From the NCBI GenBank assembly GCA_002413705.1, contig DHXN01000015.1, forward strand, positions 33,344-74,361: a DNA stretch of 41,018 bases, read 5' to 3'. Made by a program: the position numbers and the translations under genes. A model generated the notes under the pieces. That model was not told where the DNA came from, made no database searches, and saw only the letters and a program-made list of their open reading frames with translations. Shown here piece after piece: positions 24,382-31,628 of the stretch. Each line of letters begins with the position of its first letter. The first letter of the stretch is position 1. Origin of the DNA: Candidatus Nomurabacteria bacterium UBA5155. GTDB taxonomy: Bacteria; Patescibacteriota; Minisyncoccia; Phycocordibacterales; UBA9973.

Positions 24382-25125
24382 TTACTGCAGAAGTGAATCG
24401 ATATCTTTCTTCACATCCGCGATAGGGTATGCGCCAGGAATGATAATCTGTTTACCAGTCTTGATATTTACCACGATACTAAATGGTGTGCCTTGCGCAC
24501 CGATGGTCTGTGCTTCGGTGATACTTGTATCGACAACAGCAGCAGTGGCAGGATCTGCACGACAGGCCGCAAACTTTGTTGCATCCAGACCTTGTTGCTG
24601 AGCAAACGTGTTGAGCATTTGATCACTTTTCGGATCAGGGTTGAGGGTGACATTGATGACGGTATCGAGATAGCTATTGAATGCTTTCGCGCCGCCGAGC
24701 TGTCCGGCACATTGCATTGCAATTGCTTCAGTGTGTGAGTTTGGATGAATGGTGAGAGGGAAGTAACGATAGACCCATGCAACCTTTCCTTGATAGTCAC
24801 TTACAATTTGCTGCAGTGTCGGATGAAATTGTTCACAGAAAGGACAGTCACTGTCAGAGTATTCGAAAATTAATACCTGCGCTTTGCTCAGATCACCACG
24901 CACATGATTCATATCACCAGGGCGAAGTGTTGCGATAGCCGCAGGGATAGTGGTTGGTGTAGTTGGGGCTGCTTGTTGCTGAGCGTTATTCCCACTATTG
25001 TTTGCTGGGTGCAATATCAATATGAGTGCAAGCGCGATCATTGCCGCACTGGTCATAATTGCGGCAGCGATAGTGACAGCGGGCTTATTTGTTTCATTTT
25101 TAGGCGTTGTTTCTTGTGGTTCCAT
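24382..25125 (-). CDS. DsbA-family membrane-anchored thiol oxidoreductase
   Basis: A 247-aa protein with a TM anchor at about 17-38, an Ala/Pro/Thr linker to about 65, and a DsbA-type thioredoxin domain to the end. The active site is DSDCPFCEQFHP with C94 and C97; the cis-Pro loop is GTPFSIVV (P214). Two further cysteines, C139 and C188, may form a second disulfide. Such proteins (BdbD/DsbA-like) introduce disulfides into exported proteins. No DsbB/VKOR partner is adjacent. It has a leaderless-type promoter and converges on rpoD. Confidence 0.92.
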   Translation of the reverse strand: MEPQETTPKNETNKPAVTIAAAIMTSAAMIALALILILHPANNSGNNAQQQAAPTTPTTIPAAIATLRPGDMNHVRGDLSKAQVLIFEYSDSDCPFCEQFHPTLQQIVSDYQGKVAWVYRYFPLTIHPNSHTEAIAMQCAGQLGGAKAFNSYLDTVINVTLNPDPKSDQMLNTFAQQQGLDATKFAACRADPATAAVVDTSITEAQTIGAQGTPFSIVVNIKTGKQIIIPGAYPIADVKKDIDSLLQ

Positions 25126-25131
25126 GGCACA

Positions 25132-25137
25132 ATTATA
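25132..25137 (-). promoter_or_regulatory. -10 box (TATAAT) for the dsbA-like gene
   Basis: On the minus strand GGTATAATTGTGCCATGG puts a consensus -10 exactly 6 nt before the ATG, implying a leaderless mRNA. Confidence 0.7.
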
Positions 25138-25171
25138 CCTTATTTTCAGGCTAGAAAAAACAACCTCTTTG

Positions 25172-25180
25172 TGTTAGAGT
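25172..25180 (+). promoter_or_regulatory. Extended -10 (TGtTAGAGT) for the glycan operon
   Basis: TG-t-TAGAGT ends 16 nt before the ATG at 25197. The -35 is weak. Confidence 0.4.
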
Positions 25181-25196
25181 GCTAGAACACATCGCT

Positions 25197-26450
25197 ATGA
25201 CTATTCCGGAATTTCTGACCTATACCGTGATCTTTTTGGCTGTTTACGTACAGGTCTTCTTTTTAGTGACCTTTTTTGACCATTTTAAAGAGATTAAAAA
25301 GCTTAAAAACGAGCCTTTGCCAGACTTGGTCAATCCCCCTAAAGTGGCTATTATCGTGCCTTGCTGGAACGAAGAAAAAACCGTTCACGGCACAATTGCT
25401 TCAATTTTGGCACTGGACTATCCGCCGGAGTTATTGGAGGTGATCGCAGTCGATGATGGCAGCACTGATAAAACATGGGAAGAGCTTTCACAATACAAGA
25501 ACCATTCTCGCGTGCGCATCTTTCACAAAGAAAATGGCGGCAAACATACCGCAGTAAATTTCGGTATTGAAAATACTGATGCGGAAATTATCGGAGGTCT
25601 TGATGCTGACTCTTTTGTCGCACCCGACGCATTGCGCCGCATGATCGGCATGTTCATGGCCAACCCAAAGGCAATGGCGATTACCCCGTCACTGATCGTT
25701 GATCAGCCAAAAAATATTTTGCAGTATGCGCAGCGCATCGAGTACAACATGAGTACGTACAATAAAAAAATGTTGTCATTGCTCGGCGCGATTCATGTCA
25801 CACCCGGACCATTTTCATTATTCCGCAAAAATATGTTTACGAAGATCGGCGCGTTTCGCAAAGCACACAACACTGAAGATCAAGAATTTGCATATCGTAT
25901 GCAAGAAAATCATTTGCAGATCGAGCATTGCGTCAATGCATTTGTTTACACTCGTTCTCCAAACACGGTAAAGAAACTCTATGTGCAGCGATTGCGATGG
26001 ATTTATGGATTCATTCAGAACACGATGGACTATCGTCATCTTATTTTTAATCCAGAATACTTGAACTTTTCATTCTTTACGCTCCCGTCCGGTGTCATCT
26101 CCATTATTGCGGTCGTGTATTTGTCGTTGGTATTTCTGTATGATGCAATTCTTCTTGTTATCAAGAAGATCACCGTGTACAGTATCGCAGGATTTACTCA
26201 CGGCGGCGTGGCGCACCTGCACTTTGATTGGTTTTATATCAACACGCAGACAGTATTTTTTGTGACAATATTCTTATATATGTTAATAATCTTTTCTATC
26301 GTCGCCGGCACTCGTTTAAATAAACAAGGTCACGGATTCGATTGGCACATTCTTGCATATATTCTGATCTACAGTGTTATCGCGCCATTCTGGCTTTTGA
26401 AAGCGGTATGGAATACAATAGCACGACGTGGTCAGCCAGCATGGAGATAA
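25197..26450 (+). CDS. Membrane family 2 glycosyltransferase, processive-synthase type
   Basis: A 417-aa protein. An N-terminal TM (about 8-29) precedes a GT-A domain with AIIVPCWNEEKTV, VDDGSTDKTW (D86, D87), GLDADSF (D136, D138), NTEDQEFAYRM (E227, D228) and QRLRWIYG (264-271). The D, DxD, ED and QxxRW set is typical of processive synthases such as PgaC/IcaA, hyaluronan and cellulose synthases. Three or more C-terminal TM helices follow. It likely builds a surface polysaccharide from a nucleotide sugar; the sugar cannot be read from the sequence. A GTG at 25179 is in frame, but the ATG at 25197 is preferred because the -10 box overlaps the GTG. Confidence 0.9.
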   Translation: MTIPEFLTYTVIFLAVYVQVFFLVTFFDHFKEIKKLKNEPLPDLVNPPKVAIIVPCWNEEKTVHGTIASILALDYPPELLEVIAVDDGSTDKTWEELSQYKNHSRVRIFHKENGGKHTAVNFGIENTDAEIIGGLDADSFVAPDALRRMIGMFMANPKAMAITPSLIVDQPKNILQYAQRIEYNMSTYNKKMLSLLGAIHVTPGPFSLFRKNMFTKIGAFRKAHNTEDQEFAYRMQENHLQIEHCVNAFVYTRSPNTVKKLYVQRLRWIYGFIQNTMDYRHLIFNPEYLNFSFFTLPSGVISIIAVVYLSLVFLYDAILLVIKKITVYSIAGFTHGGVAHLHFDWFYINTQTVFFVTIFLYMLIIFSIVAGTRLNKQGHGFDWHILAYILIYSVIAPFWLLKAVWNTIARRGQPAWR

Positions 26451-26453
26451 CAT

Positions 26454-27119
26454 ATGAAAAAATTTAGTAAATATTTTATTGCACTTCTCATCACTGTTGC
26501 TCTTTTTGCGCTTGCCTGGTATGCCAGTATTTATTTTAACAATCGTAAAATAAATGAAATCATCAAAGCGCAAAATCAAGCGACGATAGATGTCATGTCT
26601 TCTGAAACACAATTTGAATTGTTACAACAGTCTTCATGTCAGGACAGTGTTTCCAATGATGAACTTGCAAGCGAACTTTCAAATCTGGCTGACAAAATAA
26701 CCTACGGCGAGCAAAACTTCAGCGATCAAACGCAGCTCAATTTATTGAAGCAGCAATATAGCGTGTTAGAGGTGAAAGATTTCTTGCTGACAAAACAGAT
26801 CAGTACTCGCTGTAAACAAAGTGTTGTCACTATTTTATATTTCTACAGCAATGACAACACTTGTACTGATTGTTTGAACCAGGGATATGTTCTTGATGCA
26901 TTGCGACAGCAATATCCGAATGTTCGCGTGTACTCTTTCGATGCTGGACTTGATAGTTCGACGATTCGAGCGTTGATCAGTGTCTACAAAGTGCCAAAGA
27001 CATTGCCGACACTGGTACTCGACGGTAAGACATACAGCGGATTTCAAACTCTTGCTGCTTTGCAAAAATTGTTACCTGCCACACCTGTAAAAAAACCAGT
27101 GAGCGCAACGAAGCACTAG
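26454..27119 (+). CDS. Membrane-anchored thioredoxin-like protein
   Basis: A 221-aa protein with an N-terminal TM (about 7-27), a helical Gln-rich spacer, and a thioredoxin-like domain from about 122. The redox motif is CTDC (C137, C140) in YFYSNDNTCTDCLNQGYVLD; the cis-Pro is P185 in KTLPTLVLDGKTYSGF. Two more cysteines, C62 and C120, lie in the spacer. It would act outside the membrane as a thiol-disulfide reductase or oxidase, but the partner is unknown. It sits 3 nt after the GT2 gene and 1 nt before gtrA, clearly in one operon of surface glycosylation genes. Confidence 0.8.
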   Translation: MKKFSKYFIALLITVALFALAWYASIYFNNRKINEIIKAQNQATIDVMSSETQFELLQQSSCQDSVSNDELASELSNLADKITYGEQNFSDQTQLNLLKQQYSVLEVKDFLLTKQISTRCKQSVVTILYFYSNDNTCTDCLNQGYVLDALRQQYPNVRVYSFDAGLDSSTIRALISVYKVPKTLPTLVLDGKTYSGFQTLAALQKLLPATPVKKPVSATKH

Positions 27120-27120
27120 T

Positions 27121-27564
27121 ATGAAAAAGCTTACCACAGAGCTTTTCAAAGAAATAGGACGTTTTATTACCGTCGGCATATTTAATACCGCACTTGGTTT
27201 TGCAGTATTTAATATTTTCGCATATTATATTATTGGACTCGAAACATCGTGGCAGTACATTATATGCAGCGTGTTCACATTTGCTATTACCACGACTAAC
27301 AGTTTCTTTTTCAATAGTCGTTTTACCTTCAGACATAAACAATCAAATGGAGGTCTGGGGCGCTTTGTCGCTGTTACCGCGGGTACGTTTATTTTCAGCG
27401 GTGGTATCTCTGTTGGTATATTTCACCTGCTGCGAATTCATACCCCACTTTCCGGTATTCTTATTGGTAACATCAGTGCGGCGGTGAGTGTGGCGATCGG
27501 TATGTGTACTAACTTTTTCGGATATAAATTTTTTGTCTTTCATGACCATGTTGAACATCATTAA
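27121..27564 (+). CDS. GtrA family membrane protein
   Basis: A 147-aa protein with four TM helices and family marks: FITVGIFNTALGFAVFN in helix 1, TNSFFFNSRFTFR after helix 2, GRFVAV in helix 3 and CTNFFGYKFFVF at the end. GtrA-type proteins are thought to flip polyprenyl-phosphate sugars across the membrane. Located between the thioredoxin-like gene and a GT-C-type transferase, it would deliver lipid-linked sugar to that enzyme. Its 3' end overlaps the next gene by 23 nt. Confidence 0.9.
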   Translation: MKKLTTELFKEIGRFITVGIFNTALGFAVFNIFAYYIIGLETSWQYIICSVFTFAITTTNSFFFNSRFTFRHKQSNGGLGRFVAVTAGTFIFSGGISVGIFHLLRIHTPLSGILIGNISAAVSVAIGMCTNFFGYKFFVFHDHVEHH

Positions 27565-28993
27565 AAATTTTTTTAAAAAATATTGGGTCATTGTCACCGT
27601 TATTTTACTCTTTGTCATTATCAGAATGGTGACATTGCAACATCATGCTGTAATTGAATGGGATGCGGCAGTATATATCGGCATGGGTAAATATCTTTTT
27701 TCACACGGCACGGTGGGGGCATGGGAAGTGCTGCGTCCACTAGGTCTGCCATTTATCTTGGGGTTGGCTTGGAAGATCGGTCTCAATCCTTATACATTTG
27801 GTACAATCTTTAGCATACTGGTCAGTGCCGGCATGCTGGCACTCGTCTATTTTTTTGCAGAAGAGGTTCGTAAAGGATCGGGTACTATTGCGGCACTGCT
27901 TCTGGCAAGCAGTACGATATTTTTCAGATACAGTAGCGTGCCGATCACTGATATCACTTCGGCTTTTTTTGCTCTACTCTCACTTTTCCTGGTGTATAAA
28001 GCGACGACAAATAAACAGTATTTTTTGAGCGGATTATTTGCCGCAATCGCGTTCATGTTTCGTTTTCCGCAAGGGCTTTTGCTCATTGTTGGCGCAGTGA
28101 GTATCATTGCCAAAATTTTTCAACAATCTGGAAAGAAAAAATGGAATGATCGGATTGCCGCAACGATTGAACAATTGTTTATATTCGGTGGGGGATTTAT
28201 GGCGATAGTAATACCGTTTCTTGTGGTCAATTATTACATCTATGGCAATGCATTTGTGCCATTCATCGAAGCCACTATCAATATAGGTCAGTATCCCAGC
28301 CTCTATAACAAAGGAGTACTATTTTATTTCATTGAGTTATTAAAACAAGATCCATTTTTTATTCTCGCACTAGTTCCTATGGCATTGTGTTGGAAAAAGA
28401 AGTATCGACATGCTGGGGTAATAGCACTGACTGCCGCAGTCGTCGTTGTCGGTGGATATTTCTTTTATCAGCAACACAAAGAGCTTCGTTTCGTGTTGGC
28501 ATTCTTGCCGTACATCGCAATTCTGAGCGGTGTCGGCGTGGTATATATATTGGAATACTTTAAACTGCCGCAATTATTATTTTTCGGAATATTTTTTATT
28601 GCAGCTTTTATGGTCTATGCTCCCGCGCTGTTGCACAGCAATGCATCAGCGGATGATCCGATCTTGTACGCATTCAACACGTATTTGGTGACCGCACCGA
28701 AAGCGCGTATTCTTTCTTCCACACCGTATACTTTTGCATATACCGATGTGTTGTTGATTCACAATCTTTATATCGATTGGAACGATGCATATGCGAAATA
28801 TAATTTATTTCGTCAGGATAATGACTACATCGCACTGGACAGCTGCAGTCTTGAACTCGGTTGCGCCGACTATCATGATTGTAAGGCCGATAAACAAGCA
28901 CTGCTGACGGAGCTTGCAGCAAAGGATAGGGAAGTGTTTTCACAGACAACGCCGTCACAATGTGTGTTGTCGATTTATAAAATAAATCACTAG
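27542..28993 (+). CDS. Multi-spanning GT-C (GT39/ArnT-like) glycosyltransferase
   Basis: A 483-aa protein with about ten TM helices followed by a soluble C-terminal part of about 100 residues. The first periplasmic loop has EWDAAVYIGMGKYLFSHG, where the acidic residue matches the GT-C catalytic Asp position, then RPLGLPFILGL and a DITSAFF loop typical of the PMT_2/GT39 group. It would transfer a sugar from a polyprenyl-phosphate carrier to a surface acceptor, in step with GtrA. The soluble tail has five cysteines. The start is ambiguous among 27488, 27542 and 27548; 27542 gives a short translational overlap with gtrA. Confidence 0.82.
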   Translation: MTMLNIIKNFFKKYWVIVTVILLFVIIRMVTLQHHAVIEWDAAVYIGMGKYLFSHGTVGAWEVLRPLGLPFILGLAWKIGLNPYTFGTIFSILVSAGMLALVYFFAEEVRKGSGTIAALLLASSTIFFRYSSVPITDITSAFFALLSLFLVYKATTNKQYFLSGLFAAIAFMFRFPQGLLLIVGAVSIIAKIFQQSGKKKWNDRIAATIEQLFIFGGGFMAIVIPFLVVNYYIYGNAFVPFIEATINIGQYPSLYNKGVLFYFIELLKQDPFFILALVPMALCWKKKYRHAGVIALTAAVVVVGGYFFYQQHKELRFVLAFLPYIAILSGVGVVYILEYFKLPQLLFFGIFFIAAFMVYAPALLHSNASADDPILYAFNTYLVTAPKARILSSTPYTFAYTDVLLIHNLYIDWNDAYAKYNLFRQDNDYIALDSCSLELGCADYHDCKADKQALLTELAAKDREVFSQTTPSQCVLSIYKINH

Positions 28994-29000
28994 AGAAAAT

Positions 29001-29030
29001 AGAAAATGTCCCACATGTGGGACATTTTCT
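29001..29030. terminator. Perfect 30-bp palindromic terminator
   Basis: AGAAAATGTCCCACA (29001-29015) followed directly by its reverse complement, centred on ACATGT. It ends the plus-strand glycan operon 7 nt after the stop and could also stop minus-strand transcription from the tRNA side. Confidence 0.85.
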
Positions 29031-29118
29031 CTGGAGCCGGTTTCAGGTTGGACGACAGTTTGCGGGGCCTTTGCTTTCAAGCTCCATTTATAAGTTTCTT
29101 TTCAAATTCTTTCCTGAG

Positions 29119-29191
29119 AGCCGGTTGTCAGACTTGAACTGACGACCTTCGCTTTACAAAAGCGTTGCTCTACCAACTGAGCTAAACCGGC
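29119..29191 (-). tRNA. tRNA-Thr (anticodon UGU)
   Basis: A full cloverleaf on the minus strand: acceptor GCCGGTT/AACCGGC, D-arm GCTC-AGTTGGTA-GAGC, anticodon loop TTTGTAA with TGT at 29158-29156, T-arm GTCAG-TTCAAGT-CTGAC. The top anticodon-stem pair (27-43) is an A-A mismatch. CCA is not encoded. The acceptor stem continues into the flanks by 10 perfect pairs. It lies downstream of rpsB-tsf-orf132 on the same strand and may be processed from that transcript. Confidence 0.95.
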
Positions 29192-29232
29192 TCTCAGGAA
29201 ATAATAATATATAATTATAAATGGAGAACAAA

Positions 29233-29259
29233 ACCGCGCTACAACTGAGCTAAACCGGC
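29233..29259 (-). pseudogene. 5'-half tRNA fragment (acceptor strand and D-arm)
   Basis: On the minus strand GCCGGTTTAGCTCAGTTG followed by TAGCGCGG copies the first 26 or so nucleotides of tRNA-Thr, with one base lost in the D-loop and a change in the D-stem. No anticodon arm follows. On the far side of the intact tRNA, minus-strand AAACCGGCTC at 29043-29034 preceded by GTCGTC looks like a decayed 3' end of the same copy, so one broken tRNA appears to be split around the intact one. Confidence 0.6.
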
Positions 29260-29302
29260 ATACATTACCCTAGGGTTTTGGTACGACTAGGATAACAGAT
29301 TT

Positions 29303-29701
29303 TTATTCTTCTGACAAATGCTCAACTTTTTTTATCCGGAGCGCATTACGAGCCTTTTTCTTTGTTTTTGAAAGGCTGGCGAGGAAGTACGATGAGGGGC
29401 CGTCTTGCAAACCAGTCAATAAATCTTTTTCAACAAATGCTGGCTTGGATTTCGGAAAGACCGTAACAAATGCGTTGGTCACTTTTTCATTTCCCCACGA
29501 CACTGCTTTTTTGCTATAACGCTGACTTTCATACCAGCTGCGACGCGCAATGCGAGCAGCTTTGTTCCATCTGTATACGACATCCTCTCGTTTGATTATT
29601 TTGATCGGTTTCTCTTGAACACTTCGCCACCACAATGCCATGGTGCTGATCCACAGCGCTATAACAAGAATGATGAGGGCAATAAGCAACGTAGTAATCA
29701 T
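29303..29701 (-). CDS. Hypothetical membrane protein, 132 aa
   Basis: One N-terminal TM (MITTLLIALIILVIALWIST and onward, about 3-25), then a strongly basic cytoplasmic part with many Arg, Lys and aromatic residues (RWNKAARIARRSWYESQRYS), ending in a Lys/Arg-rich helix (SKTKKKARNALRIKK) and an acidic tip. I do not recognise a family. It starts 9 nt after the tsf stop, so it belongs to the rpsB-tsf transcript; a basic membrane-tethered protein there could contact RNA or ribosomes, but that is speculation. Confidence 0.7.
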   Translation of the reverse strand: MITTLLIALIILVIALWISTMALWWRSVQEKPIKIIKREDVVYRWNKAARIARRSWYESQRYSKKAVSWGNEKVTNAFVTVFPKSKPAFVEKDLLTGLQDGPSSYFLASLSKTKKKARNALRIKKVEHLSEE

Positions 29702-29710
29702 CTAAAAGTA

Positions 29711-30490
29711 TTAGATAGTATAAAGAACGAATTTCTGAACTGTCGCGCCGTTGTCTTTGGCATACTGTTCGATCGTTTTTTCAGGAACTTTGAAGAATGA
29801 CTGGTTGAGCAATATTTGCTCCGCAAAGAAACCATTGATCTTGCCTTCAAGCATCTTGTCTTTGATTTCCTGAGATTTGCCTTCACTTTGTGCGACAACT
29901 TCAGCTTCCATGACCGCTTTTACATTGGCGCGATTTTCTTCCGAGATGTCATCACTGCTCAAGAATGCCGGCTTCATTGCCGCAACATGCATGGCAATAT
30001 CTTTTGCCACTGCTGGTGTGCCGCCGGCAAGCGTGACCACTGCGGCTGACTTGTTATCAAAGTGTGTGTAGCCGTTGACGACTTCGCCACTGAGTTCTTC
30101 AGCACCGCCAAGCTGTATGTTCTCGCCAGTTTTCAATACCACGGCATTGATCATTTCAGCCGAAGCTTCTTGCATTTTCTCAACACCCTCAGCCCATGCC
30201 ATGTCGGCAAGTTTGTTTGCAAGATTTATGAAGTCTTCGTTTTTTGCCACGAAGTCAGTTTCGCAGTTCAACACGACAGTAACGACACGCTTGTTATCAG
30301 TGCGCATCACGACAATACCATCGGCCGCCAAACGACCTCCTTTCTTCTGAGCAGCTTCACCACCTTTCTTTTGCAAAATGATGATGGCTTTTTCCATGTC
30401 GCCATTGGCTTCTTCCAGCGCTTTACGGCACTGCATCACAGAGATGCCTGTCTTATCACGAAGTTCTTTTACTTGTTCAGTGGTGATCAT
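29711..30490 (-). CDS. tsf: Translation elongation factor Ts
   Basis: A 259-aa nucleotide exchange factor for EF-Tu. The N-terminal UBA-like domain reads VKELRDKTGISVMQCRKALE; the KKGGRLAADGIV linker and the EF-Tu-contacting CETDFVAKNEDF (about 75-86) follow, then core domains to about 210, and ILLNQSFFKVPEKTIEQYAK near the C-terminus. The length is near the E. coli protein (283 aa). It follows rpsB by 54 nt in the standard rpsB-tsf order. No Shine-Dalgarno is present (AAATTCTTAAAAAAT before ATG). Confidence 0.97.
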   Translation of the reverse strand: MITTEQVKELRDKTGISVMQCRKALEEANGDMEKAIIILQKKGGEAAQKKGGRLAADGIVVMRTDNKRVVTVVLNCETDFVAKNEDFINLANKLADMAWAEGVEKMQEASAEMINAVVLKTGENIQLGGAEELSGEVVNGYTHFDNKSAAVVTLAGGTPAVAKDIAMHVAAMKPAFLSSDDISEENRANVKAVMEAEVVAQSEGKSQEIKDKMLEGKINGFFAEQILLNQSFFKVPEKTIEQYAKDNGATVQKFVLYTI

Positions 30491-30544
30491 ATTTTTTAAG
30501 AATTAGAAATTAATAAATTTATTTAAGAGCAGTTGCTTCAAATA

Positions 30545-31216
30545 CTAGCCTTGAAATGCGTCTTTCAGTATACCAAGAATTGCAGCAATAGAAGAAGCAG
30601 AACTGTCATTTGCAGTGATAGGGTAGTCGATGCCGCGAATAGAACAGTCAGTGTTACCAATAGCGATCACCGGGATGTTACTCTTGCGAGCTTCAGCCAC
30701 AGCGATGTGTTCCTTTTTTGAGTCGATGATAAATACTGCGTCAGGAAGTTTGCTTACACCAACCATGCCGCCGAAATATTTTGTGAGGCGCTCTTCTTCA
30801 CGAGACATCAGCAGCTGTTCCTTTTTAGTGAACTTTGCATATTCGCCTGAGGCTTTCTTTTCACGCATGTCTTCGAGCTTGTTGATGCGACGTTTGATTT
30901 CAGGGAAATTTGTCAACATGCCGCCGATCCAACGTTCTGTCACGTAGGGTTGCTTGAGCAGACTGCTGATTTCGTGAATGGCATTGCGTGATTCTGGTTT
31001 TACACCAACGAAGAGCACTGTCTTACCGGCAGCGCCAAGTCCTTGCAGGAAATTAGCCGCAGCTTCAATCTGAGGAATAGTCTTATCGAGGTTGATAATA
31101 TCCACCTTGTCTTTTGTTCCGTAAATAAGCCCACTGTTAGTAGGGTGACGACGAGTACGTGAGTATCCATAGTGGACACCTGCCTCCATGAGGTCTTGTG
31201 AGTTAATAGTTTTCAT
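30545..31216 (-). CDS. rpsB: 30S ribosomal protein uS2
   Basis: A 223-aa protein. The signature MEAGVHYGYSRTRRHP, INLDKTIPQIEAAANFL, FVGVKPESRNAI, YVTERWIGGMLTNFPEIKRR and PDAVFIIDSKKEHIAVAEA, plus the final IPVIAIGNTDCS, match uS2 from end to end. It binds late to the small-subunit head and interacts with bS1 in other bacteria. A strong promoter lies 66 nt upstream; the leader includes GGGTTTGAACCC, a possible small stem that could serve uS2 feedback, which is known for rpsB leaders in other bacteria but unproven here. Confidence 0.97.
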   Translation of the reverse strand: MKTINSQDLMEAGVHYGYSRTRRHPTNSGLIYGTKDKVDIINLDKTIPQIEAAANFLQGLGAAGKTVLFVGVKPESRNAIHEISSLLKQPYVTERWIGGMLTNFPEIKRRINKLEDMREKKASGEYAKFTKKEQLLMSREEERLTKYFGGMVGVSKLPDAVFIIDSKKEHIAVAEARKSNIPVIAIGNTDCSIRGIDYPITANDSSASSIAAILGILKDAFQG

Positions 31217-31288
31217 AACAATCTGTAGCAGGAAGGGTTCAAACCCGACCTTAATAACTGAATAATTTCGTCCAAATGACGAGCCGTA

Positions 31289-31317
31289 AATATAGCATTC
31301 ATAAGGCGTTTTGACAA
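31289..31317 (-). promoter_or_regulatory. rpsB promoter TTGTCA-17-TATATT with TGc extension
   Basis: On the minus strand the -35 is at 31317-31312 and the -10 at 31294-31289. The start is near 31282, giving a leader of about 65 nt. Confidence 0.75.
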
Positions 31318-31327
31318 GGCTGATGCC

Positions 31328-31356
31328 TTGACTTTATATGTAAAATGTGCTATTAT
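31328..31356 (+). promoter_or_regulatory. Promoter TTGACT-17-TATTAT with TGc extension
   Basis: The -35 (31328-31333) and extended -10 (31351-31356) are divergent from the rpsB promoter; the two -35 boxes are only 10 nt apart. The start near 31363 serves the 50-aa gene at 31399. Confidence 0.75.
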
Positions 31357-31398
31357 AAGATCAAATAAAAAATCAGTTCAAAACCTTAAAAAATCAAT

Positions 31399-31551
31399 AT
31401 GAAAACTTTCCAATTTCTAGCAATCTTTACTATTTTGTTGACTATAGTAGCCCTTTTAGTAGAAGCTCCACCATGGACCAAAGCCGCGTCCATAACTATC
31501 GCCTTTATCTGCGTCATAATTAGTGTAATAAAAGAAGAAGGTGAAAGATAG
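31399..31551 (+). CDS. Small two-TM protein, 50 aa
   Basis: The protein starts MKTFQFLAIFTILLTIVALL and ends with VIKEEGER. It has two hydrophobic segments (about 4-21 and 29-44) joined by VEAPPWTKAAS, and a charged acidic tail. I do not recognise a family. It is a convincing gene despite its size: a good divergent promoter 36 nt before a clean ATG and a strong terminator 9 nt after the TAG. The hairpin-like topology resembles small membrane regulators and type I toxins, but no antisense RNA is evident, so no function is claimed. Confidence 0.7.
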   Translation: MKTFQFLAIFTILLTIVALLVEAPPWTKAASITIAFICVIISVIKEEGER

Positions 31552-31559
31552 CGACACAT

Positions 31560-31597
31560 AAAGCCTTTGGATTTTACAATCCAAAGGCTTTTTTTAT
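31560..31597 (+). terminator. Terminator after the 50-aa gene
   Basis: AAGCCTTTGGATT (31561-31573), loop TTAC, AATCCAAAGGCTT (31578-31590), then a run of Ts. Confidence 0.92.
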
Positions 31598-31628
31598 TGG
31601 CATTTTTATGGCACTATGTAAGTGATTT

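Larger units (their letters stand above)
29034..29259. repeat. Nested inverted repeats around tRNA-Thr
   Basis: Three concentric pairings surround the tRNA. The outermost is GCCGGTTT (29037-29043 region) with AAACCGGC (29252-29259). The middle is CTCCATTTATAA (29082-29093) with TTATAAATGGAG (29215-29226). The innermost is a 17-bp perfect arm (29110-29126 with 29185-29201), which is the acceptor stem plus 10 more pairs. The 18-mer CAACTGAGCTAAACCGGC occurs both in the tRNA (29174-29191) and at 29242-29259. Confidence 0.85.

Noticed and set aside
29033..29262. Two overlapping functional tRNA genes or a tRNA with an intron holding another tRNA.
   Set aside because: The outer halves lack a readable anticodon arm and a normal T-arm, so they cannot form a second cloverleaf; a broken copy is the simpler reading.
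31219..31250. T-arm-like GGGTTCAAACCC in the rpsB leader as a possible tRNA.
   Set aside because: No acceptor, D-arm or anticodon arm can be built around it; it is at most a small stem in the leader.
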